NCBI RefSeq assembly: GCF_001953875.1
Contig: NZ_MQUR01000010.1
Span: 1 to 64,000, forward strand
Source: Streptomyces amritsarensis
GTDB taxonomy: Bacteria; Actinomycetota; Actinomycetes; Streptomycetales; Streptomycetaceae
Direction: 5' to 3'
DNA: 64,000 bases
Shown: positions 1-8,725 of the stretch, one piece after another
Layout: every line of letters starts with the position of its first letter
How positions within the stretch are numbered: the stretch's first letter is position 1
Program-made: the position numbers and the translations under genes
The notes under the pieces: generated by a model
Told to the model about the DNA's origin: nothing
The model's input: only the letters and a program-made list of their open reading frames with translations
The model's database searches: none

Positions 1-2
1 TG

Positions 3-1760
3 GACGTGGCGAGCCGCCGCCGGTACCGCTGGACCGGCGGCCGGATCAGCGACTACTGGGACGAGGTCTTCAGCGCCGACGCGCTCGAAGGGCACGCGGC
101 ACTCGACGACCAGTCCGCGTTCATCGCGAGCCTCGGCGGCCACCGCTCCGCCCGGATGCGCGACGTCCTCTCCACCCTCCAGGCCGACCAGGACGCGATC
201 ATCCGGGCGGGGTCCCGCGGCGCCCTCGTCGTCGACGGCGGCCCCGGCACGGGCAAGACCGTCGTCGCGCTGCACCGCGCGGCGCACCTCCTCTACGCCG
301 ACCCCCGGCTCGGACACCGCCGCGGCGGTGTCCTGTTCGTCGGCCCGCACCAGCCCTATCTGGCCTACGTGGCCGACGTACTGCCCAGCCTCGGCGAGGA
401 GGGCGTGCAGACCTGTACGCTGCGCGACCTCGTGGCGGAGGGTGCCGGGGCGGCGCAGGAGAGCGACCCGGCCGTGGCCGCGCTGAAGTCCTCCGCGGAC
501 CTGCTGAAGGCGGTCGACGCGGCCGTCCGCGTCTACGAGGAGCCCCCCACGCGGGGGATGACGGTCTCCAGCCACTGGTCCGACGTCTGGCTGAGCGCCG
601 ACGACTGGGCGGCCGCGTTCGAGGCGGTGGAACCCGGGACGCCGCACAACGAGGCCCGCGACCAGATCCGGGAGGAAGTCCTCGCCATCCTCATGGACAA
701 GCACGAGGACGGCGGCGAGGGCCACGACGTCCCGCCCGAGCTGCTGCGGCGGTCCCTGCTGCAGGACCGGGAACTGATCAGGACCCTCAACCGGGCGTGG
801 CCGATGCTCGAGGCGACCGACCTCGTCGGGGACCTGTGGACGGTACCCGCCTACCTGCGCAAGTGCGCGCCCTGGCTGGGACCTGACGACGTGACCCGGT
901 TGCAGCGGGCGGACCCCGGGGCCTGGACGGTGTCCGACCTGCCGTTCCTGGACGCCGCCCGGCAGCGGCTCGGCGACGCGGAAGCCTCCGTCCGCAGGCG
1001 CCGGCACGAGGCCGCCGTCGCCGCCGAGCGCGCCCGCAGGGCCGACGCCATCGACAGCCTGCTGCAGAACGTCGTGATCGACGAGAGCGAGGGCGCGATG
1101 GGCATGCTGCACGGCCGGGACCTCCAGGACAGCCTGATCGACGAGAGCGTCCTGCCCGGCGCCGAACCGGACCTGCTGGCCGGCCCGTTCGCGCACGTCA
1201 TCGTGGACGAGGCCCAGGAACTGACCGACGCGCAGTGGCAGATGCTGCTGGCCCGCTGCCCCTCGCGGAGCTTCACCATCGTCGGCGACCGCGCTCAGGC
1301 CCGCCACGGGTTCCCCGAGTCCTGGACGCAGCGGCTCGAGCGCGTCGGCCTCGGCCGGATCACGGTCGCCGCTCTGGGCGTCAACTACCGCACCCCGCAG
1401 GAGGTCATGGCGGTCGCCGAACCGGCCATCCGGGCCGCGCTCCCCGACGCCAACGTGCCGACGTCCATCCGCAGCAGCGGCATCCCCGTGCTCCACGGGT
1501 CCGTCACCGACCTTCGGTCGGTACTGGACGGCTGGCTCGCCGCACACTCCGACGGGACCGCATGCGTCATCGGCGATCCCGCGTTCCGGCCGACGTCCCG
1601 CGTGCGGTCGCTGACGCCGACGCTGTCGAAGGGGCTCGAGTTCGACCTGGTCGTCCTCGTCGACCCGGACCGGTTCGGCGAGGGCGTGGCGGGGGCCGTC
1701 GACCGCTACGTCGCGATGACCCGCGCGACTCGGCAGCTCGTCGTCCTGACGAGCCGATGA
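3..1760 (+). CDS. helR: HelR/HelD-family RNA polymerase recycling ATPase, 5'-truncated
   Basis: This is the C-terminal part of a superfamily 1 helicase-like ATPase of the HelD/HelR group. These proteins bind RNA polymerase and release it from stalled or rifamycin-bound complexes. The frame is open to the window edge, so the N-terminal arm is missing. Counting from the GTG at 6, the Walker A GGPGTGKT lies at residues 78-85, directly after a Q-motif-like LQADQD. The Walker B/DEAQ motif (VIVDEAQE) is near 400, SKGLEFD near 540 and a motif VI-like YVAMTRA near 570. The long Arg/Glu-rich helical insert between the two ATPase halves fits HelD proteins rather than UvrD. HelR rather than another HelD paralogue is inferred from recall of the family. 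Any rifamycin-associated promoter element would lie outside the window. Confidence 0.85.
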   Translation, partial: DVASRRRYRWTGGRISDYWDEVFSADALEGHAALDDQSAFIASLGGHRSARMRDVLSTLQADQDAIIRAGSRGALVVDGGPGTGKTVVALHRAAHLLYADPRLGHRRGGVLFVGPHQPYLAYVADVLPSLGEEGVQTCTLRDLVAEGAGAAQESDPAVAALKSSADLLKAVDAAVRVYEEPPTRGMTVSSHWSDVWLSADDWAAAFEAVEPGTPHNEARDQIREEVLAILMDKHEDGGEGHDVPPELLRRSLLQDRELIRTLNRAWPMLEATDLVGDLWTVPAYLRKCAPWLGPDDVTRLQRADPGAWTVSDLPFLDAARQRLGDAEASVRRRRHEAAVAAERARRADAIDSLLQNVVIDESEGAMGMLHGRDLQDSLIDESVLPGAEPDLLAGPFAHVIVDEAQELTDAQWQMLLARCPSRSFTIVGDRAQARHGFPESWTQRLERVGLGRITVAALGVNYRTPQEVMAVAEPAIRAALPDANVPTSIRSSGIPVLHGSVTDLRSVLDGWLAAHSDGTACVIGDPAFRPTSRVRSLTPTLSKGLEFDLVVLVDPDRFGEGVAGAVDRYVAMTRATRQLVVLTSR

Positions 1761-1898
1761 CCACCCTCGGCCGCCGCGCGGCGCGCTCACCACGCCGGCG
1801 GGCCGCCTCCTCGCCGTGGCGGGCGCCGGGTGGCGACCCGGCCCGGGACCCGGTCCTCGCGCGGACCGACGGCCCCGGCGGTGCGCACCCGCCCCGGG

Positions 1899-4190
1899 TC
1901 AGGGCCGCACGCGTGGGGGAATCCCGAAGCGGTTCCTGGTCAACTCCATGCCGTCCCTGTGCACGCCGGCGTCCTCCCAGGTGAAGGAGACCTCGCACCG
2001 TTTGTGGTCCGTGCGGCGGATGGTGAGGACGACCGGTTCGCCGTTCGGCCGAACGGGGTCGGGCGCCGGCTCCGCCGCCGACAGGTCGACCGGTTTGCGG
2101 GCGTTGCCCGGCACGGTCCTGGACACCGGCGGATGGCTGCCCATGCGCAGTGTCATCTCGACGGTCGCGCCGGGGCACCTTGTGGCTCTCATCAGCCCGT
2201 GCCACCTCGTGACGGCGGGGCCGTCCGGTTCGGGCACATGAAGCACCGTCTGCCGGGACTCTCCCCGGGGCAGCCGCCACTCCCAGATCCGGCCGGTGGA
2301 ACACACGCCTTCGCACGGCACGGCTTCGAGTGCGGGCCGGTCGCCGGAACGGAACCTGAGAAGGTCCATGGGTCCCTCCGTGGCGTGGACATAGCCCGTC
2401 GCGCCGAGCCACACCAGTGCCACGACGGCCTGGGCGGCGCTGGGGAGGACCGGAAGGAGGATCTTCCGCACGGATGCCACGGCCCTGCCGCTGTAAGCCG
2501 ACCGGGCCGACGGTTCGCCGCGGCCGGCCAGTTGTTCCTGCACCTTGAGGTGGCGGAACTGGTGGACCGCCCCTGTCTGGCGCAGCACGCCGCGCTCGTG
2601 GGCCTCGTCGAGGAACGCCCAGAACCGCCACGGAAGCCTGCCCGTCAGACAGAACCACGTACGCGACACCTGGTAGGAGCCCCAGGCCGACCCGAGGAGT
2701 GTGGCGATGCCGGCGGCCCCGCCGACGAGCGCGCCGAAGCCGAGCACGGCCCCCGGTCGCGCGCCCAGCTCGCGGCTCAGCCAGCCGCTCACGGCCGCGC
2801 CCATCGCCAACGCCACCGCCAGGGCCGACAGGAGGCCGATGGCCGCGTACTGGCGGAGCACGGCACGCGGACCGCGCAGAACGTCCTCGGTCACATACAC
2901 CTGAGCGAGCCGCTCGCGGACGACCAGGTGCACCGCCCCGCCGACCGCACCCGTCACCACTGCGGAGTACAGCCCCGGCCGCGCGCCGAACAGCAGGTGG
3001 ACGAACCAGCCGTACGTGCAGCCGAAGGCGGCCGCCACGACCAGCCCGGTCACCGGTGAATGGACCTGCCACCAGGCGAAGTCGAAGGTCCCGTCGCGCC
3101 GCATCTGGTGTGCGACGGTCGTCAGGTAGCGTCTGGCCCGGTCCGCGCCGTACCGGGGGGCGCAGGCTCCGGGGGCGGCGGTGTACACCGCCGGGAGGTA
3201 GCGCTCCAGCAGGTGCGACTCGATCTCCTCCCGTGTCCCGAAGCGCTCCCCCAGCAGCTCTCCGGGATCGGTCCGGCCCGCCTGGTACGCCGTGCGGGCC
3301 AGGTACAGCAGGAGGGGGGAGGACAGGGCGTCGGCGAGCGCCGAGCCGGGACGGCCGCGCAGCGCGGCGAACACCTCGTCCCACCGGCGGTCACCGACCA
3401 CCTTCGACTCTTCCAGGTAGGCGATCGCGTCCGGGATTTCCACGGGGGCGAGTTCGACGACGGCCGCCCGGGTGAGGTAGCGGCCGCTCTCGCGGACCGT
3501 CCGCTCGTAGTCGTCACCCCGGCACGTGACGAGCAGCGGCATGCCCTCGCAGACCGCGGCGTCGATCGCCTCCACCGCGCGGGCGTGCAGCATCGGCGGT
3601 AGTTCGTCCAGGCCGTCGAGCACGGGCATCACCCTGTTCTCGCCGACCAGTACGGCAGCGGCGTCCCGCCCGTCGCGGCGCCCGCCGCCGGCCCCGAGTT
3701 CCCGGATCCGGCGGGCCATCCACTCCCGCAGCCCGAGCGTCGGTCTCCAGGACGACAGCGACAGCAGCACGGGCACCGGGTCGTCGGGCCGCCGGCCGCG
3801 CAGCAGTTCCTTGGCCAGCAACAGCGCGAGCACGCTCTTTCCGGCGCCCGGGCCGCCCAGCACGACCAGTTGGCGGCGGGGCAGGCTCCGCAGGTACGCG
3901 GGCACCTCGTCCACCACGCCGGTGGAGGCCGCGCTGTCTTCGAGACCCAGCGCGCCGTCGGGTGAACGCACCGGCCGCCCGGTCGGCGACCAGCGCACCG
4001 GGATCCGGCCCGGGTGCTCCAGCCTCAGGCGGGCGATCTCGTCCCGCAGGCGGACGAGGACCGTCTGGTGGAGTTCGCGCGCGGCCCGGTCGGTCTCGGT
4101 GGTGGCTTCGCCGCCGCTGATGTGGATCTGGGTCTGCACCACGCTTTCGGCCGTCACGCCCTTGATCTGCTGGCTCCGTCTACCGCGCAT
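1899..4190 (-). CDS. NACHT-domain NTPase with membrane segments
   Basis: A 763-residue STAND-type ATPase. Residues 1-30 form a short Gln/Val-rich leader (IKGVTAESVVQTQIHISGG). The NACHT module follows, with Walker A GGPGAGKS at about 112-119 and Walker B VLDGLDEL at about 189-196, the family hallmark. After the helical arm, residues about 365-480 hold three or four hydrophobic segments. Another segment (LLPVLPSAAQAVVALVWLGATGY) comes before a hydrophilic C-terminal domain of about 150 residues that I do not recognise. Bacterial NACHT proteins are often anti-phage or programmed-death sensors, so a defence role is inferred by family only. It is divergent from a small membrane protein 71 bp away. 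The ATG is preceded by GGGGA at suitable spacing. No LRR, TPR or WD40 sensor repeat is visible. Confidence 0.85.
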   Translation of the reverse strand: MRGRRSQQIKGVTAESVVQTQIHISGGEATTETDRAARELHQTVLVRLRDEIARLRLEHPGRIPVRWSPTGRPVRSPDGALGLEDSAASTGVVDEVPAYLRSLPRRQLVVLGGPGAGKSVLALLLAKELLRGRRPDDPVPVLLSLSSWRPTLGLREWMARRIRELGAGGGRRDGRDAAAVLVGENRVMPVLDGLDELPPMLHARAVEAIDAAVCEGMPLLVTCRGDDYERTVRESGRYLTRAAVVELAPVEIPDAIAYLEESKVVGDRRWDEVFAALRGRPGSALADALSSPLLLYLARTAYQAGRTDPGELLGERFGTREEIESHLLERYLPAVYTAAPGACAPRYGADRARRYLTTVAHQMRRDGTFDFAWWQVHSPVTGLVVAAAFGCTYGWFVHLLFGARPGLYSAVVTGAVGGAVHLVVRERLAQVYVTEDVLRGPRAVLRQYAAIGLLSALAVALAMGAAVSGWLSRELGARPGAVLGFGALVGGAAGIATLLGSAWGSYQVSRTWFCLTGRLPWRFWAFLDEAHERGVLRQTGAVHQFRHLKVQEQLAGRGEPSARSAYSGRAVASVRKILLPVLPSAAQAVVALVWLGATGYVHATEGPMDLLRFRSGDRPALEAVPCEGVCSTGRIWEWRLPRGESRQTVLHVPEPDGPAVTRWHGLMRATRCPGATVEMTLRMGSHPPVSRTVPGNARKPVDLSAAEPAPDPVRPNGEPVVLTIRRTDHKRCEVSFTWEDAGVHRDGMELTRNRFGIPPRVRP

Positions 4191-4261
4191 GCGCGTCCCC
4201 CGTGGTAGAAGTGATCAGAGGATGGGCGCCGCAATACTACGTAAAGCAGGGGGAGTTGCGT

Positions 4262-4576
4262 ATGGCGACGGCGGGCAGGCGGACTCTGGCCGCGGGCGGG
4301 ACGGTCGCGGTGGCGGCCGCCGTGAACGTGGCGACGGGCATGCTGACGCAGAAGTGGACGCTGGCCTGGTGGCTGTGCACGGCGGTGCTGGTGGTGCTCG
4401 GCGGGGCCCTCCAGGCGTGGCTGACGGTCTCGGAGCGGCCGCCCGCCCGACGGCAGGAGATCGAGGACGTCGACGTCAGGTCGGGCGCGGTCACCCAGCG
4501 GATGTCCGGGCCGGGCGGACAGAGCGTCCGCCGTGCCAGGATCGAGGGAGGCCTGTCGCAGGAGCAGAACGACTAG
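4262..4576 (+). CDS. Small two-TM protein divergent from the NACHT gene
   Basis: A 104-residue protein with two hydrophobic stretches, residues about 8-28 and 33-58, and a polar tail of about 45 residues (SGAVTQRMSGPGGQS ... LSQEQND). The ATG at 4262 follows GGGGGAG with good spacing. A longer in-frame GTG at 4202 lacks a ribosome site and would run toward the NACHT start. The tail is rich in Gln, Gly and Ser and loosely echoes the leader of the NACHT protein opposite. The two genes share a 71-bp divergent promoter region, so they may work together, with this protein as a membrane partner or sensor. That pairing is inference. I do not recognise the family. Confidence 0.75.
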   Translation: MATAGRRTLAAGGTVAVAAAVNVATGMLTQKWTLAWWLCTAVLVVLGGALQAWLTVSERPPARRQEIEDVDVRSGAVTQRMSGPGGQSVRRARIEGGLSQEQND

Positions 4577-4578
4577 GT

Positions 4579-4610
4579 TCTGTCTCTCCGATCACGACCG
4601 GAGAGACAGA
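4579..4610. terminator. Bidirectional hairpin between convergent genes
   Basis: Perfect 12-bp arms at 4579-4590 and 4599-4610 (TCTGTCTCTCCG and its complement) with an 8-nt loop. It starts 2 nt after the stop of the small membrane protein and lies 20 bp from the stop of the convergent methyltransferase. It probably serves both. Confidence 0.8.
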
Positions 4611-4629
4611 CCGTCGACGTGGCGTGTGC

Positions 4630-5400
4630 TCAGTTCTTATGTGCGGTTACCAGAGCGAAGGAGAGGAATTCTCCACGGTCTGTGGTGAGCATGTCGATAA
4701 CGGGCTGGTTCGCGCTCCGGCCGTCGGGATGGTGCTCAGCGCCGGCTCGGGCCCACAGCAGCCAGTCCTGCCAGGCGTCCTGCTGCAGCCGCGCGGATGT
4801 GACCTTCACCAACTCGGTGATGTCCCACTGGAAGCGCCACCATTCCGCCGTGTGCCAGGCGATCGCTTCCCAGCCGACCACTTCCTTGATGTGGGGCGGG
4901 ATCATCCCGAGTTCACGTATCTCCCGTGTCATGGCGGGTGTCGCCATGCCCAGCTGTCCCCCGGGCCGGAGGAAGCGCAGCAGGTAGGGCAGGAAGTTGT
5001 CCGCCGTACCGAAGTACTCGAAGGCGTCCACGCTGACGATCGCGTCGAAGCTCTGCTCCTCGAACGGCAGGGCGTGCGCCTCCGCCCGCACAGCCTCCAC
5101 CTGGTCGCCGACACCCGCCTCGGCGAAGACCTCTGCCGCCTGTTCGGGGGCGATCCACAGGTCGGCCGCGACGACGTCGACTCCGTACTCGCGGGCCAGG
5201 AACACCGACGTGGCACCCTTGCCGGAGCCGAGGTCGAGAACCCGCATGCCCGGGCGCAGGTCGAGATCGTGGGCGAGGTCTTCCAGCAGCCACAGCGGGT
5301 TCGGCCCCATGTCGAGGTCGAGCAACCAGGCGGGGTCATACCGAGAGGAGCGTGGATAGCGGTCCGGACGTACAAGATCTTTCAAGGCAGTCACGAGCAC
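4630..5400 (-). CDS. Class I SAM-dependent methyltransferase
   Basis: A 256-residue Rossmann-fold methyltransferase. Motif I is VLDLGSGKGAT at about 54-64, the acidic end of beta-2 is VVAADLW near 77, motif II lies around FDAIVSVDAFEYFG (about 120), and the post-II LRPGGQLG follows. The large C-terminal part, rich in Trp and His (EWWRFQWDI), probably forms the substrate lid. The layout resembles the broad Methyltransf_11/25 group acting on small molecules, and the substrate cannot be read from sequence. The start is uncertain: GTG codons at 5400 and 5394 are both in frame and neither has a clear ribosome site. It is convergent with the small membrane protein and shares a terminator with it. 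Confidence 0.85.
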   Translation of the reverse strand: MLVTALKDLVRPDRYPRSSRYDPAWLLDLDMGPNPLWLLEDLAHDLDLRPGMRVLDLGSGKGATSVFLAREYGVDVVAADLWIAPEQAAEVFAEAGVGDQVEAVRAEAHALPFEEQSFDAIVSVDAFEYFGTADNFLPYLLRFLRPGGQLGMATPAMTREIRELGMIPPHIKEVVGWEAIAWHTAEWWRFQWDITELVKVTSARLQQDAWQDWLLWARAGAEHHPDGRSANQPVIDMLTTDRGEFLSFALVTAHKN

Positions 5401-5711
5401 GCACCCAAGCCGATCATGTGCACGGTCGCAACCCGTTTTGGCCTTCCCGTGCCGGCTCTTGGCTCACGTGGGACACAGGTGCAGCTTCGTCGTCAGCCCG
5501 CCGCGCGAGCGACCGAGACACGGCCTGGTCCGGCGGCGGACCGGCTGGTCGGACCGGCTGCCGACGGGGGGTCTTTCAGGGCTCTCACCTGGGGTTTCGC
5601 CGTCGGGAGATGCGGGTGGGTGGGGGTCGGCGGAGAATCGGCAGGGATGGGGGTGACCGGCGGCGGCGTTCGCCGCGTCTGCCGCTTCTCGTGGAGAAGG
5701 AAGGTAATCCC
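5401..5711. other. Divergent intergenic region with a possible IS5-like scrap
   Basis: About 310 bp separate the methyltransferase start from the CAP-protein start. No convincing gene is present. On the minus strand, roughly 5465-5512 reads RGGLTTKLHL, a motif common in IS5-group DDE transposases, and is followed at once by a stop. This may be a tiny relic of an insertion. The last 40 bp hold the strong ribosome site of the CAP gene. Confidence 0.35.
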
Positions 5712-6209
5712 ATGGCTTTCGGATCCGGCCGGGTACGGCGTAGGTGCACCGCCGTGTGTGCGTCCTCGTTGCTGGTGCTCGGGGGCGCCATCGGCGCCGG
5801 AGCGGCTGCCGCCGCGGAGCCCGCGACCGCGGGCGTGCGCGCCGTCGTTCCGCTCCAGGCAGACCCCGACAAGGTCCTTCAACTCGTCAACGAGGCCCGT
5901 GTCGCGGCGGGGTGCCAGCCGCTCACGGTCGACCCCAAGGTCCAGGCCGCCGCCCAGGAGTACGCCAACGACACGACCACCAGTCACACGGGCACGGACG
6001 GCTCGTCCATCCCGGACCGGCTGAAGAAGGCCGGGGCGACGTTCAACGGGTACGCCGAGAACATCGCCTGGGGTTCGGGCGACGAGAAGGTCCACGTCGA
6101 CGGGTGGCTGAACAGCGCCGGACACGCGGGCAACATCAAGAACTGCAGCTTCACCAAGACGGGCGTCGCGGTCAACGGCGACCGGATCGTCCAGGTGTTC
6201 ACCAGCTGA
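5712..6209 (+). CDS. Secreted CAP/SCP-domain protein
   Basis: A 165-residue exported protein. Residues 1-36 form a Sec signal (RRRCTAVCASSLLVLGGAIGAG, then A-rich to AAAAEPA). The rest is a CAP (cysteine-rich secretory/SCP-like) domain: LVNEARVAAGCQPL, then HTG, then YAENIAWG, then VDGWLNSAGHAGNIKNCSF, then TGVAVNG. The conserved His and Glu of the CAP cavity are present, with two Cys that could form a disulfide. Bacterial CAP proteins act outside the cell, but their biochemical role is mostly unknown. The ATG follows GGAGAAGGAAGG. A longer open frame upstream lacks a start signal and would bury the signal peptide. Confidence 0.9.
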   Translation: MAFGSGRVRRRCTAVCASSLLVLGGAIGAGAAAAAEPATAGVRAVVPLQADPDKVLQLVNEARVAAGCQPLTVDPKVQAAAQEYANDTTTSHTGTDGSSIPDRLKKAGATFNGYAENIAWGSGDEKVHVDGWLNSAGHAGNIKNCSFTKTGVAVNGDRIVQVFTS

Positions 6210-6229
6210 CCGGACGCGCCGGCGCCGGC

Positions 6230-6466
6230 TCAGCCGGCGTCGGCGTGACCGTGTGCCCGGGGCGGGGTGACCGCGAGGACGGGCGGGGCGGGGGTGCTCC
6301 AGCGGTGGCCACAGGGCTCGAAGAGCAGCAGCACCGGCTGTCCCGGCCGCTGGCGCCAGGAGATGCGTTCCGGCACGCCGTCGCACACCGGACAGCTCGG
6401 CAACGGGCCGGACTCCGGCGGGCACCCGGGGGCGGCCGCGAGCGGCGTGAGGTGCGGGTCGCGCAT
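6230..6466 (-). CDS. Small Cys-containing hypothetical protein
   Basis: A 78-residue ORF with a Pro/Ala-rich N-terminus and a possible zinc site (CPVC at about 26-29 and CGH near 53). The ATG at 6466 is preceded by GGGAG. It lies convergent to the CAP gene with a 20-bp gap. I do not recognise a family. The paired Cys motifs and ribosome site favour a real gene, but the very Pro-rich composition leaves doubt. Confidence 0.5.
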   Translation of the reverse strand: MRDPHLTPLAAAPGCPPESGPLPSCPVCDGVPERISWRQRPGQPVLLLFEPCGHRWSTPAPPVLAVTPPRAHGHADAG

Positions 6467-6609
6467 GGAGGCTCCCTGGTCGTGCGGTTGGGCTGATCGC
6501 ACTGTGCCATGCCCGGGGCCTGCTGCGCACGGGCGAATCATCCAGTGTTCTGGCTGGTCAGAGGTGCGGTCAGCAGGAGGATTCCGGTCCTCTTGCGGGC
6601 ACTTGGTGA

Positions 6610-7287
6610 TCAACCGCTCCCGCAGCCGGCCTCCACCAGGCCCGATTCGTACGCGGCGATCACCGCCTGGGCGCGGTCGCGGACGCCCAGCTTGCCGAAG
6701 ATGCCGGTGATGTGGTTCTTGACCGTGGAGACGCTGATGTCCAGTTCCGCGGCGATCTCCGCGTTGTCGAGTCCGGTGGCAAGGAGCTGCCAGATCTCCC
6801 GCTCGCGGCGCGTCATGTCGGGCGGGGCCGCCGCCGCGGCGGCCGCGGACGGGCGGGCGGGCGCGGGGGTCCGCACGTAGGCGGTGAGCAGCCGGGTGAG
6901 GAGCCGGGGTGCGACGACCGCCTCGCCCCCGTGCACCGTGCGGACCGCGGCGCCGAGTTCCTCGGGGGAGACGTCCTTCGGGAGGAAGCCGTACGCTCCG
7001 GCGCGCAGGGCGGCGACCACGTACTCGTCCATGTCGAAGGTGCTGAGGGCCAGGACGCGGACGTCGGGGAGGGTCTTTGCCAGCTCCGCGGTGGCCGCGA
7101 CGCCGTCGAGGACGGGCATCCGGATGTCCATGACGACCACGTCGGGCCGCAGTTCCCGGGCGAGCGCGACGGCGCGGGCGCCGTCCTCGGCCTCCCCGAC
7201 CACCTCGAACTCGGGGTCGGGGCCGAGGATCAGGGCGAGACCCCTCCGGACCAGCGGCTGGTCGTCGGCTATGAGCACACGGATCAT
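6610..7287 (-). CDS. NarL/LuxR-type response regulator
   Basis: A 225-residue response regulator. The receiver domain (1-120) has DD at 8-9, the phospho-acceptor Asp54 in VVVMDIRMP and the conserved Lys in FLPKD near 105. An Ala-rich linker leads to a LuxR helix-turn-helix (MTRREREIWQLLATGLDNAEIA, then STVKNHI) at about 160-215. It overlaps the kinase gene upstream by the ATGA at 7284-7287, so the two are translationally coupled. Its likely target is the divergent MMPL exporter, judged by position only. Confidence 0.93.
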   Translation of the reverse strand: MIRVLIADDQPLVRRGLALILGPDPEFEVVGEAEDGARAVALARELRPDVVVMDIRMPVLDGVAATAELAKTLPDVRVLALSTFDMDEYVVAALRAGAYGFLPKDVSPEELGAAVRTVHGGEAVVAPRLLTRLLTAYVRTPAPARPSAAAAAAAPPDMTRREREIWQLLATGLDNAEIAAELDISVSTVKNHITGIFGKLGVRDRAQAVIAAYESGLVEAGCGSG

Positions 7288-8453
7288 CGGTGTCGTTCCC
7301 CTCCCTCGCCGCCCCGCCCGGCCGGTACCGGGAGGCGGGCCGCCACCCGGAATCCCCCGCCGTCGCGTGCGGCCGCCTCCAGGGTCCCGCCCTGGAGGGC
7401 AACGCGTTCGTGCATTCCGATCAGACCGTACCCGGTGCCGGCGGCGGGCCGGGCGGTCGGCGCCGGTGCACCGGCGCCGTCGTCGCACACCTCCACGAGG
7501 ACGTCGTCCGGGCGGTACGTCACCCGCACCCGGGCGCGCGCCTGCCCGGCGTGCTTGCGGGTGTTGGTCAGCGCCTCCTGGACGATGCGGAAGAGGGTGA
7601 GGCCGACGCTGGGCGGCAGCGGGCGGACCGGGCCGTCGACGGTGAACTCGGTCTCCGTTCCGGCCAGCCGTGACTCGGTGACGATCCGCTCCAGGTCCGC
7701 GGCGCCCGGCTGAGGCGCCGGAGGCGTTTCGTCCGGTTCTTCTCCGGCGCGTAGGACGTCGAGGAGTTGGCGCATCTCGCGCAGGGCGATGCGGCCGGAG
7801 TCCTCCAGGATGACGAGGGCCTCGCGGGCCGCCTCGGTGTCGTGCGCCAGGTTGGCCCGGGCGCCGCCGGCCATCAGCTGCATGGCGGTGATGTGGTGGG
7901 CGACGATGTCGTGGAGCTCCCGGGCGATCCTGCGGCGTTCCTCGGCGACCGCTCGTTCGGCCTGGCGGGCGTGGTTGGCCGCGGCCTCCCGCTGCCAGCG
8001 GTTGACGACCAGGGCCGCGCCGGCGACCAGGGCCGTGGCCGCGGCGTTGGCGACGAGGGACTGGCCGGAGGGGAGCGGCGTGCCGCCCTGGCCCGCCGAG
8101 GCCAGCGGGACGGTCAGCGCGGCGGCCGCCGCGGCGACGGCGGACCGGCGGAAGCGGACCACGGAGTAGAGGGCGACGGCGAGGCCGGCCGGGAAGTGCG
8201 GTGTGACGTCCGGGATCACGACGTTGGGCACGATCCCCAGGAGCAGCACCGCGGCGAGCACGGGGACGGGCCGGCTGCGGCGTGCCAGCAGACACGCGGC
8301 GGCCGCCATGAGTGCGCAGACGGCGGAAAGGGTGGGGGCCAGGCCCTCGGTGCGGGTGCCGACCGAGAAGCCGAGCAGGTCCACCGCGGCGGCCCCGATG
8401 GCCACCAGTGCGTCGTTGCGCGTCCAGCGCAGCCGGTCGGCGCCCTTGTCCAT
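7284..8453 (-). CDS. HisKA_3-type sensor histidine kinase
   Basis: A 389-residue membrane kinase. Four or five hydrophobic segments fill residues 14-150. The dimerisation/phosphoacceptor helix RRRIARELHDIVAHH carries His181. The HATPase_c domain has FRIVQEALTNTRKHA (N box), then DDGAG, then TGYGLIGMHERV. There is no extracytoplasmic sensing domain, typical of LiaS/DesK-like kinases that sense the membrane. I chose the ATG at 8453 because GGGGAGG sits just upstream; an ATG at 8528 would add 25 Gly/Ala/Pro-rich residues. It is co-transcribed with the response regulator and divergent from the MMPL exporter. Confidence 0.92.
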   Translation of the reverse strand: MDKGADRLRWTRNDALVAIGAAAVDLLGFSVGTRTEGLAPTLSAVCALMAAAACLLARRSRPVPVLAAVLLLGIVPNVVIPDVTPHFPAGLAVALYSVVRFRRSAVAAAAAALTVPLASAGQGGTPLPSGQSLVANAAATALVAGAALVVNRWQREAAANHARQAERAVAEERRRIARELHDIVAHHITAMQLMAGGARANLAHDTEAAREALVILEDSGRIALREMRQLLDVLRAGEEPDETPPAPQPGAADLERIVTESRLAGTETEFTVDGPVRPLPPSVGLTLFRIVQEALTNTRKHAGQARARVRVTYRPDDVLVEVCDDGAGAPAPTARPAAGTGYGLIGMHERVALQGGTLEAAARDGGGFRVAARLPVPAGRGGEGGERHR

Positions 8454-8575
8454 CCTTGCCGGTCCTCCCCCGCCGGCGTGCCTTCCCGCCGGTGCGGAGG
8501 CGGTTCGTGCCGGTTCCTCTGCTCCCATTCTGGCAGCCCGGCCGGCCGGTGCCGCCGTCCCGTGGGCCGATCGCG

Positions 8576-8597
8576 GACCAGGACCGCAGTCCTGGTC
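8576..8597. promoter_or_regulatory. Perfect dyad in the kinase/MMPL divergent region
   Basis: Arms GACCAGGAC (8576-8584) and GTCCTGGTC (8589-8597) flank a 4-nt centre, 129 bp before the MMPL start and between the divergent promoters. Size and position suit an operator for the adjacent LuxR-type regulator. A short hairpin in the MMPL leader is also possible. Confidence 0.45.
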
Positions 8598-8725
8598 GGG
8601 GCCCGGTCGGGGACCCTGCTCCCGGGGTGCGGTTCCTCCCGTGCGGCGACGTTTCTGCGGCCTGCCCCTGATGGTCTGGAGTCCGGCCGGGAACCCCCGG
8701 TCCGCCGCGCAACCTGAGGAGTCAC

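Noticed and set aside
5352..5711. N-terminal extension of the CAP protein
   Set aside because: The strong ribosome site and signal peptide start at 5712; the extension has no protein-like pattern.
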